Positions 1 through 5,868 of a stretch of 12,964 bases of DNA are shown here, one piece after another. The notes under the pieces are model-generated. The model was not told the DNA's origin, ran no database searches, and saw only the letters and a list, made by a program, of their open reading frames with translations. A program made the translations under genes and the position numbers. Within the stretch, counting starts at the first letter, position 1. The number at the start of each line of letters is the position of its first letter. The DNA is from an uncultured Spirochaetales bacterium (GTDB taxonomy: Bacteria > Spirochaetota > Spirochaetia > Treponematales > Treponemataceae). Location: NCBI GenBank assembly GCA_946061495.1, contig CAMGSV010000051.1, forward strand, positions 1 through 12,964, written 5' to 3'.

Positions 1-694
1 TCAGATAGAAGGTCTCCCCGGGCTCATATTCCGAGATGATGACGGAACCCGGCTCAAAGGTCTTGACGAACCGCTCAAATCCCGGCAGATAGAATCCACC
101 ACTACCAGTGGGCATGACAACCTGCTCCCCACCCATCCTGTTGTTTCGGGCAATCATCCGATCAAGCCGCCCCTTTGAGTCTGCATACAGCCGAGCAATC
201 CTCTCCTTCTCTGGAGAATCAGGATAGAGCTTGAGGAATTTCAGACAGATGTCGCAGCACGCACGGTACTGCTCATCATCGGAAAAGCACTGGGCAACAG
301 AAAGCATCCCAACCTGGGAATCCACTCCCTCATAGTTGCCGAGAATCTGCTCGCTCCGCTTATGAATCGCCCGCAGCTGGTTGGAGAACACCCGCAGCAT
401 CTTCATGATGATCTGCTTGTTGCTGCTGAACAACTGCTCGAATTCCGCCAGCGACATGGCAATCACCTGGGAATCAACAACCACCGTTGCCGTCTCCTCC
501 CGAGGAAACCGCCCAAAGGCAGACTTGACTCCAAAGAACTCCCCCTCACGAGCGTACTCAACCACCGGCTCTCCCGTCTCCACATCGGAGCTTGTGAGAA
601 CCACCATACCCTTTTGCAGGATGAAGATACGGTCATCCTTGTCATTTTCAAAATAGATCAATGAACCTTTTGTGTAGGATATTAATTTTGGCAT
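1..694 (-). CDS. Cyclic nucleotide-binding domain protein, N-terminal part (runs off left edge)
   Basis: The gene reads leftward from ATG at 694-692; 231 codons are visible and the C-terminus lies outside the window. A GGAG Shine-Dalgarno at 708-705 supports the start. Residues about 1-110 look like a Crp/Fnr-type cyclic-nucleotide-binding beta-roll: IFILQKGMVVL near 23-33, EGEFFG at 50-55, then PREETATVVV at 64-73. Residues about 125-180 form a helical, TPR-like linker (LKFLKLYPDSPEKERIARLY). A second roll appears to begin near 205 (FVKTFEPGSVIISEYEPGETFYL is its first strands). No helix-turn-helix is seen in this part, so a DNA-binding role cannot be assumed. The phosphate-binding cassette of the first roll is degenerate: the Glu of the usual FGE motif is Val56. 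Treponemes are known to carry proteins with two such domains. Seen: the domain pattern. Inferred: a signalling or regulatory role, ligand unknown. Confidence 0.8.
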   Translation of the reverse strand, partial: MPKLISYTKGSLIYFENDKDDRIFILQKGMVVLTSSDVETGEPVVEYAREGEFFGVKSAFGRFPREETATVVVDSQVIAMSLAEFEQLFSSNKQIIMKMLRVFSNQLRAIHKRSEQILGNYEGVDSQVGMLSVAQCFSDDEQYRACCDICLKFLKLYPDSPEKERIARLYADSKGRLDRMIARNNRMGGEQVVMPTGSGGFYLPGFERFVKTFEPGSVIISEYEPGETFYL

Positions 695-767
695 TTATAC
701 ATATCTCCATAAATTGTAAGGAAAATTCCAGAAGTCTGACTTTATGATAACACAATATAAAAAAATA

Positions 768-776
768 TGCTATAGT
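768..776 (+). promoter_or_regulatory. Extended -10 promoter of the PHP gene (possible leaderless mRNA)
   Basis: TGCTATAGT matches the extended -10 pattern TGnTATAAT at eight of the nine positions (counting n), in an AT-rich 89-bp divergent intergenic region. The hexamer ends 7 nt before the ATG at 784, so the expected transcription start falls at or next to the start codon. No Shine-Dalgarno is present. No good -35 is visible, which an extended -10 can tolerate. Confidence 0.55.
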
Positions 777-783
777 TTTTTTC

Positions 784-1707
784 ATGATTGACTTACATAC
801 CCACTCACGAGCATCTGACGGCACCCTTTCTCCCCGGGAATTGGTGGCAAAGGCACGGGAACGGGGCATCTCGGTGCTGGCCCTCACCGACCACGACACC
901 ACCGATGGCCTCGAGGAGGCTGCAAAAGCGGCACTGGAGCACAACATCACCCTGGTTCCCGGCATTGAGCTGAACATCACCTGGCCCACCGGCGAATTCC
1001 ACCTGCTGGGACTTGGCCTCACCCACACCCATCCCGACCTGCAGACAATCATCACTGATTTGCGAGACCAGCGGAAAAACCGCAACCATGACATAATCAA
1101 AAAAATGCAACAGGATGGATTCAACATCAGCCAAGGGGCATTGTTGGAATCATTCCCCACGTCAACCCTGGGCCGTCCCCATATTGCCGCCCACTTAGTA
1201 AAGGTGGGAGCCTGCAAGAACATACAGCAGGCCTTTGACAAGTACCTTGGAAAGGGGCGGCCCTACTACATTCATCGTGCTGGGGCAGACCTCAGCAGCT
1301 CAGTGGCAGCCATCAAAGCCTCCGGTGGTATTCCCGTACTAGCCCACCCCCTTTCGTTGTACATTTCCTGGGGAAAGATTGAGCCGGTACTGCAGGAGCT
1401 GCTGGAAATGGAGGTGGAAGGTCTGGAGGCCTATCACTCAGGCGCCCGCCGTCCAGAAGGCATCCGCCTTGATCAGATGGGAAGGAGGCTGGGCTACTTT
1501 ATCACTGGAGGCAGCGACTTTCACGGAGAGGGCCTGCGCAAGGACAGGAAGCTGGGCTATGGCAGCGGCGGAGAAAAGCTGGAGCATCGACTGTGGACGG
1601 AGGAGTTGCTTCCCCGCCTGCCCCAGGCAGAAAAGGCAAAGGATTATAGCGCAGGAGACGCCACGGAGCCTGTCTTCAAAATCTGGAAGTCCATCACCAC
1701 CGACTGA
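784..1707 (+). CDS. PHP-domain phosphoesterase, YciV/RNase AM (TrpH) type
   Basis: This 307-residue protein is a polymerase-and-histidinol-phosphatase (PHP) metallo-phosphoesterase. The metal-binding motifs are in order: HTH at 5-7 with SDGT at 11-14, TDHDT at 35-39, GIE at 60-62, H73 in EFHLLG, RPH at 131-133, AHP at 187-189, and SDFHG at 244-248. This order and the length fit the YciV/TrpH group, of which the E. coli member is the 5'-3' exonuclease RNase AM acting on short RNAs and on 5' ends of rRNA; 3',5'-nucleotide bisphosphatase activity is also known in relatives. The start is the first ATG. It has no ribosome-binding site, but an extended -10 sits 7 nt upstream. It diverges from the cyclic-nucleotide-binding gene. 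Its last 21 codons overlap the convergent lacI gene, so there is no room for its own terminator outside lacI. Family assignment is firm; the substrate is inferred. Confidence 0.9.
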   Translation: MIDLHTHSRASDGTLSPRELVAKARERGISVLALTDHDTTDGLEEAAKAALEHNITLVPGIELNITWPTGEFHLLGLGLTHTHPDLQTIITDLRDQRKNRNHDIIKKMQQDGFNISQGALLESFPTSTLGRPHIAAHLVKVGACKNIQQAFDKYLGKGRPYYIHRAGADLSSSVAAIKASGGIPVLAHPLSLYISWGKIEPVLQELLEMEVEGLEAYHSGARRPEGIRLDQMGRRLGYFITGGSDFHGEGLRKDRKLGYGSGGEKLEHRLWTEELLPRLPQAEKAKDYSAGDATEPVFKIWKSITTD

Positions 1708-2681
1708 GCCTCATCAGCCCCCAGCAGCTTGAACAGCTCTGTAGCCGCAAGCCAGCCCTTCTGGAACCCTGGCTGATCCACGGCAGTGGGTCGAGGATGG
1801 AGCAGCTGGCTTTGGGGCAAATTGTCAAAGGTGACAACAGATACATCCTTGGGTATTGAGAGTCCCATTTCCAAGGCTGCCCCATAAAAACCATAGGCCT
1901 GCACATCGGCCATGCAGAAGATTCCTGTGGGGCGGTTCTCCTGGGCGAGGATGATTCTGGCGGCGGACAAGGTACCTTCGTAGGAGGTTCCCACCTCCAG
2001 ATACTGCACCTCCACACCGGAATCCTGGTAATCCTCCAAGGCTCGCTGGATACCTTGCCGACGGTGGCGGATGGTCTCGGAGTCTCCGGAAGACTCCAAC
2101 ATTTCAGACAGGGGCTGGAGGGTGCAGACACACAGGCGACGATGGCCCGCATCCAACAGAATGTGGGCCAGCTGGTAGGAGGCAGCCTCCTCGTCAATGC
2201 CGATGTTGATGCAATCCCCACTGAAACCAGCATCCACCGTCACATAGGCCAAGCCCCGCTGGCGGCACACCTGATGAACCTCGCTGGCACTGGCGGCCCC
2301 CAGAATGATGACCCCATCCACCACCGCATTGTACACTGCATGGGTGAATATTCCCTCCAATGGAGACAAGACAAGGATCGAGAAGTTCTCCTTCTCGCAG
2401 ACCTCCCCCACTCCCCGCAGCAGCTCGGTGATGTAGGGGTTCTGGAACACATAGGCGATTGACTGGGGCAACAAGATTCCGATGCACTGGGTCTTTCTTC
2501 TGGCCAATCCCCGAGCCACAGGATCCGGCACGTACCCCAGCTCTTGGGCTATGGCCATGATTTTTTCGTATGTTCCTTTAGAAATCCGCTCCGGAGAGTT
2601 GAAGGCAAAGGAAACAGCAGTCTTTGAGACACCAGCCTGTTCAGCTAGATCCTTGATGGTAGGTCTCCCTGTTCGTTTCAT
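1644..2681 (-). CDS. LacI-family transcriptional regulator
   Basis: This 345-residue protein has the usual LacI length and layout. Residues about 6-55 are the DNA-binding head (RPTIKDLAEQAGVSKTAVSF, then NSPERISKGTYEKIMAIAQELGYVPDPVARGL with the hinge helix). From about residue 65 (IGILLPQ) to about 340 it is a periplasmic-binding-protein-like effector domain. The effector, presumably a sugar or nucleoside, cannot be read from the sequence, and no catabolic gene adjoins it. ATG 2681 begins the family-typical Met-Lys-Arg-Thr-Gly-Arg-Pro. The GAAGG before it is only one base from the ATG, too close for a normal Shine-Dalgarno, and a consensus -10 ends 6 nt upstream, so the mRNA may be leaderless. 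An imperfect palindrome with a central CG overlaps its promoter and suggests autoregulation. Its 3' end overlaps the PHP gene by 64 nt, tail to tail. Confidence 0.93.
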   Translation of the reverse strand: MKRTGRPTIKDLAEQAGVSKTAVSFAFNSPERISKGTYEKIMAIAQELGYVPDPVARGLARRKTQCIGILLPQSIAYVFQNPYITELLRGVGEVCEKENFSILVLSPLEGIFTHAVYNAVVDGVIILGAASASEVHQVCRQRGLAYVTVDAGFSGDCINIGIDEEAASYQLAHILLDAGHRRLCVCTLQPLSEMLESSGDSETIRHRRQGIQRALEDYQDSGVEVQYLEVGTSYEGTLSAARIILAQENRPTGIFCMADVQAYGFYGAALEMGLSIPKDVSVVTFDNLPQSQLLHPRPTAVDQPGFQKGWLAATELFKLLGADEAQSVVMDFQILKTGSVASPAL

Positions 2682-2687
2682 ACCTTC

Positions 2688-2715
2688 ATTATAAATCGGT
2701 TTACAAAAAAATCAA
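2688..2715 (-). promoter_or_regulatory. Sigma70-type promoter of lacI
   Basis: On the minus strand TTGATT (2715-2710) and TATAAT (2693-2688) are separated by 16 bp. The -10 is a perfect match. It lies 6 nt upstream of the lacI ATG, so transcription should start at about the first base of the start codon. Confidence 0.65.
2690..2705. promoter_or_regulatory. Candidate LacI-family operator (autoregulation)
   Basis: TATAAATCGGTTTACA is a 16-bp even palindrome around a central CG. Each half mirrors the other at 6 of 8 positions. LacI-family operators typically have this form with a central CpG. It lies between the -35 and -10 of the lacI promoter and covers most of the -10, so binding would block transcription. 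That the adjacent LacI protein binds it is inferred. Confidence 0.5.
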
Positions 2716-2738
2716 CCGCCCCGACGGAATTCTCAACC

Positions 2739-2767
2739 TTGTAGCAGTCCCCCCAATTTAGTATACT
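2739..2767 (+). promoter_or_regulatory. Promoter of thyX
   Basis: TTGTAG (2739-2744) and TATACT (2762-2767) are spaced 17 bp apart. Transcription should start near 2774, giving a leader of about 56 nt to the thyX ATG. It is divergent from the lacI promoter. Confidence 0.6.
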
Positions 2768-2829
2768 GTAAGCTAGTCCCAGACAAAATCTATCCACTGG
2801 AATCATAGACGATACGACAAGGAGTGAAT

Positions 2830-3666
2830 ATGGCCCATTGCATTGTACCCGACGCAGAGGCGATTCTGGACAAGGAATTTCCCGTGCTGGACAAGGGATT
2901 CGTGAGGCTTGTTGACTATATGGGTGGAGATGCCCGCATTGTGCAGGCGGCCCGTGTTTCCTACGGAGCGGGAACGAAGACGGTGCGGGAGGATGCCGGA
3001 CTCATCGACTACCTGCTGCGGAACCAGCATACCTCACCCTTTGAGCAGGTGGTGCTGACCTTCCACATCAAGATGCCCATCTTTGTGGCCCGCCAGTGGG
3101 TCCGCCACCGCACTGCCCGCCTGAACGAGATTTCCGGCCGCTATTCGGTGATGCAGAATGAGTTCTACCTGCCCGCCCAGGAGGATGTCGCCGTCCAGAG
3201 CACCGACAACAAGCAGGGCCGCAGCACGGAGTCCGTTTCCCAGGAATTGGTGGACACCACCCGGAGCCTCTTGGCAACAGGACAGGAGGAAGCCTACCAC
3301 ACCTACACCAAGCTGGTGGACTCCGGCCTGGCACGGGAAATCGCCCGCATCAACCTGCCCCTGTCCCTCTACACTGAAATCTACTGGCAGTGCGACCTCC
3401 ACAACCTGATGCACTTCCTGAAGCTGCGGCTGGACGGCCATGCCCAGAAGGAGATCCGGGACTACGCCGCCGTGATTCTGGAAATCTGCCGAAAGGTGGC
3501 CCCCCTGACCATGGCCTCCTTCGAGAACAACATCCAGCAAGGGGTCTCCTTTTCTGGCGAGGAGCTGGCAGCCCTGCGGGACGTGGTGGAAGGCAAGCCA
3601 AATCCCCTGTCCGGCAAGAAGCTGGAGCGATTCAACGCAAAGCTGCAGCAGGGCGTACAGAAATAA
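2830..3666 (+). CDS. thyX: Flavin-dependent thymidylate synthase ThyX
   Basis: ThyX makes dTMP from dUMP using methylene-tetrahydrofolate, FAD and NADPH in the cytoplasm, replacing the ThyA route. The protein is 278 residues. The signature RHRX7S is intact: R92-H93-R94 and S102 within RHRTARLNEISGRYS. The flanking QHTSPFEQ at 66-73 is also typical of the family. In the extended motif RHRxxSxNExSxRY, the first Ser is Arg97 here; other members vary at this site as well. I place the start at ATG 2830 because AAGGAG at 2819-2824 is spaced 5 nt from it; an in-frame GTG at 2824 overlaps that ribosome-binding site and is rejected. The gene is monocistronic, with its own promoter (2739-2767) and terminator (3704-3744). 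Confidence 0.96.
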   Translation: MAHCIVPDAEAILDKEFPVLDKGFVRLVDYMGGDARIVQAARVSYGAGTKTVREDAGLIDYLLRNQHTSPFEQVVLTFHIKMPIFVARQWVRHRTARLNEISGRYSVMQNEFYLPAQEDVAVQSTDNKQGRSTESVSQELVDTTRSLLATGQEEAYHTYTKLVDSGLAREIARINLPLSLYTEIYWQCDLHNLMHFLKLRLDGHAQKEIRDYAAVILEICRKVAPLTMASFENNIQQGVSFSGEELAALRDVVEGKPNPLSGKKLERFNAKLQQGVQK

Positions 3667-3693
3667 AAAATGCCCCGACAGCTGCCAGGGCAT
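3665..3693 (-). terminator. Intrinsic terminator of the minus-strand operon ending at 3771
   Basis: On the minus strand, ATGCCCTGGC and GTCGGGGCAT pair (10 bp with two G-U pairs) around the loop AGCT, followed directly by TTTTTT. It lies 78 nt past the TGA at 3771 and its U-tract overlaps the thyX stop codon. On the plus strand no T-run follows, so it acts leftward. Confidence 0.8.
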
Positions 3694-3703
3694 CCAAAAT
3701 TCC

Positions 3704-3744
3704 AAGGCCTTGTGGAGTGATGCGCGCTCTACAAGGCCCTTTTT
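3704..3744 (+). terminator. Intrinsic terminator of thyX
   Basis: GGCCTTGT (3706-3713) pairs perfectly with ACAAGGCC (3731-3738), and GAG/CTC can extend the stem. CTTTTT follows. It sits between the thyX stop and the convergent gene that ends at 3771. Confidence 0.75.
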
Positions 3745-3770
3745 CCCTGCTATCGGCGTGGTTTCTCCCC

Positions 3771-4634
3771 TCAGGCCGTTGGCCGACCCTCCTCCGTACT
3801 TTTGGCTGACAGCGCCTTGATGCTTCTGGCAAAGAGCAGGTTCTGATCCTCCCGCTCCTCCACAGAGAACACCGGCCGGCCATCATCGGGGGAAATCCGG
3901 CACACAGGAATCTTTGTACCACTGTAGGCGGGACTGGTCTTGCAGTTGACCCACCAGTCGAGGACGGAGGCCACCGCATAGGTGTACTTCAAGAGGTTTA
4001 GGTTTGTAGCCCTACTGCCCTGCTTCTGCTTGCCGCCGCCCAGCAAAACCCCCACCCGCTGGGAGACCACATTGGGCAGGGAGAACTTATAAGGGGCAAA
4101 GATATTGGGTATCTCCTCAAACTCCTTTCCCTCGTTGGCAGAGGCATCGGCGGCGGCAGTAATGCGGGCCAGCTCATCCACCAAGACAGACACCCGACTG
4201 GGCAGAATGCGGACCTTGGACTCGTTGGAGGGCTTGTCCAGCAGAAGCTGCTCGAACCGCATATAAGGTAAGAAATTATAGTAGATGTGCCACTGGAGGT
4301 TGGACATGAGCCGCTTTCCGTACTGATTCCGCAAAAAGTCCCGCTGGGCATAGAGGTTGTTCACAAAGTCCCGCAGGTTTGGCAGATACAGCTTCTCGAA
4401 CACAATCTCCCGATAGTCGGACCACTCGTTCATGATGGTGGACAAGGATTCGGAGCCAGCGGCTGCCTCAGCCTTTCCCTTCTCCTTGTCAACCTCGAAC
4501 ACCAGATGACGGCACCCCTCGAACAAATCCTCGATGATTTTGACAAGAATTATCGTCACCTGGAGGGGATTCTCAGGAGAAATCAGGTTGAAGCCATCCT
4601 GAAAGCGATACAAGGGCTGGAAGAAGGGGTACAT
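3771..4634 (-). CDS. Unknown protein; probable C-terminal part of the preceding gene, cut off by an in-frame TGA
   Basis: I do not recognise a family. The frame is open from directly after the TGA at 4680-4682 down to the TGA at 3771-3773 and is the same frame as the upstream 390-residue protein. The first ATG is 4634 (TTG at 4643 is the alternative), giving 287 residues. Neither start has a ribosome-binding site. The 45 nt between the TGA and this ATG encode a peptide (IFPGAGWLNLDTLPD) that looks like ordinary protein continuing into MYPFFQPLYRFQDGF. The product is mixed alpha-helical and soluble, with no signal peptide or membrane segment. A Lys/Glu/Ala-rich stretch lies near codon 50 and a Gly-Gly-Lys-Gln-Lys turn near codon 205. 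The simplest reading is that 3771-5852 is one 693-codon gene with a nonsense codon after codon 390. Alternatives are a real separate gene, readthrough, or an assembly error. A terminator follows at 3665-3693. Confidence 0.6.
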   Translation of the reverse strand: MYPFFQPLYRFQDGFNLISPENPLQVTIILVKIIEDLFEGCRHLVFEVDKEKGKAEAAAGSESLSTIMNEWSDYREIVFEKLYLPNLRDFVNNLYAQRDFLRNQYGKRLMSNLQWHIYYNFLPYMRFEQLLLDKPSNESKVRILPSRVSVLVDELARITAAADASANEGKEFEEIPNIFAPYKFSLPNVVSQRVGVLLGGGKQKQGSRATNLNLLKYTYAVASVLDWWVNCKTSPAYSGTKIPVCRISPDDGRPVFSVEEREDQNLLFARSIKALSAKSTEEGRPTA

Positions 4635-4661
4635 ATCGGGCAAGGTGTCCAGATTGAGCCA

Positions 4662-4682
4662 CCCCGCTCCGGGGAAAATTCA
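4662..4682 (-). other. In-frame TGA followed by a GC hairpin inside a continuous reading frame
   Basis: The codons around the stop read Lys-Ile-Leu-Asp-TGA-Ile-Phe-Pro-Gly-Ala-Gly-Trp. Five bases after the TGA lies a small stem CCCCG/CGGGG (4674-4662) with loop GAG. The same frame is open for 390 codons before and 302 sense codons after. A one-base change (for example TGG, Trp) would restore one 693-residue protein. Other genes here end at TGA where expected (PHP, ATPase, CorA), so a TGA=Trp code is unlikely. Confidence 0.7.
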
Positions 4683-5852
4683 ATCCAGAATCTTGAGTCC
4701 CATGTCGGCACCCTGGAATTCCTCCTGAGCCGACTGGGAATTGGGAGCCGCTTGCTCCGTTTGCTCTGGGGTGGCGGTCTTTTCCTCTGCCCCGTCCTCC
4801 TGCTGTTTTTCCGGAAGGAGGATGTCGTACTTGGTGATACCTAAAAATTTGAAGACCTTTCCCAACTGCTTGGTGAACAGCTCGGAGAATTCAAAGTACT
4901 CGTTGCTGCACATCCTCAACAGCAGGGGATACAGTCCCCGGGGAATCCGCTGGTACACATACATCCAGTCCACGGTGATGTTCTGGAACAGGGACAGCAG
5001 CATTTCCTTCTGAACCTTTGGCTGGGAATGGATCTCGCCGTAGACACTCTTCAACAAGTCCACGAATTTCTGCTCCCCAATGAAGAACACCGACAGCACC
5101 AGCTTGTAGATGAGTCTGGTGACATTGACCAGAGACGCGGTGGTGACGTTGGAGGGAGTCCGCAGGATACTCCTGTACATGGTGTCCAGAGAATGCACCG
5201 ACCAGTCGCCGATGGTTCTCAGCATCTTGTACTGGAGAGCTGGGTTCCGGGCAATCTTCTCCTGGATAGGCTTAGGGGCTACGGAAATCAGCTTCAGCAC
5301 ATTGCTCTGGAAGCTACAGAGTCGTGACACATAGGTCTGCATGGTGACAGAGACGAACTGCTCGGCAATCCTGTCGTGGCCGTTCTTACGGAAGCCATTG
5401 AGGAAATTGAAGATGCCGTAGTTTGTCTTGATGCCATACTCGGGCAGCATCATCAGCTTGTCCATGCGGCTGCGGGTCTTGCCGTCCAGCCGGGGAAGGA
5501 TATCCTTGAGAACTGTGGTACCGGCAGTGGGAGCCTGGGAGGTGACTGCAGGAGTCACCGTGCTCTTTATGATTCGCCCTCCATTCTCGTCGGCGGACTC
5601 GGATTGCCTGCTGGCACGGTGGGAAGAATTTCCCGCCCGCAGCTCCTGAGTCATGCGGGCGGAACGCACCCTGCGGATAGCCTTCTCGTCAACGGGGGCT
5701 GACTTCTCCAGCCCCACCTCGCCGCCCAGCACCTGGACCATCTTCTTTGCCTCGTCAGCCTCTATGAAGCCGAGATTCTTCCGTGTCTTGTCCAGCTCCC
5801 CTGGCTCATACTTGTAGACGGGCTTTTTGGGCTTGTCGTCCTGTCCATCCAT
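4680..5852 (-). CDS. Unknown conserved-looking protein, N-terminal part of a TGA-split gene
   Basis: This gives 390 residues up to the TGA at 4680-4682. I do not recognise a named domain. Residues 1-60 are charged and probably disordered, with VYKYEPGELDKTRKNLGF and a helix EADEAKKMVQVLGGEVGLEKS. Residues about 60-110 are Ser/Thr/Arg-rich. From about 115 to 350 it is a helical region with several Leu/Ile/Phe-rich helices (for example LYPLLLRMCSNEYFEFSELF). The end is Glu/Gln/Ala-rich (about 355-380), and then GADMGLKILD meets the stop. There is no signal peptide. The start ATG 5852 is supported by AGGAG at 5864-5860 with 7-nt spacing. It lies 16 nt downstream of the DUF2804-like gene, so the two are one operon. 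In-frame sequence after the TGA continues as plausible protein to 3771. The style (a large cytoplasmic helical protein of unknown function) fits treponemes; no function is proposed. Confidence 0.75.
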   Translation of the reverse strand: MDGQDDKPKKPVYKYEPGELDKTRKNLGFIEADEAKKMVQVLGGEVGLEKSAPVDEKAIRRVRSARMTQELRAGNSSHRASRQSESADENGGRIIKSTVTPAVTSQAPTAGTTVLKDILPRLDGKTRSRMDKLMMLPEYGIKTNYGIFNFLNGFRKNGHDRIAEQFVSVTMQTYVSRLCSFQSNVLKLISVAPKPIQEKIARNPALQYKMLRTIGDWSVHSLDTMYRSILRTPSNVTTASLVNVTRLIYKLVLSVFFIGEQKFVDLLKSVYGEIHSQPKVQKEMLLSLFQNITVDWMYVYQRIPRGLYPLLLRMCSNEYFEFSELFTKQLGKVFKFLGITKYDILLPEKQQEDGAEEKTATPEQTEQAAPNSQSAQEEFQGADMGLKILD

Positions 5853-5868
5853 ATAGCAACTCCTGTCC

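Noticed and set aside
4680..4682. TGA read as Trp through an alternative genetic code.
   Set aside because: The PHP, thyX-neighbour, ATPase and CorA genes use TGA exactly where their families end, and Trp is encoded by TGG throughout.
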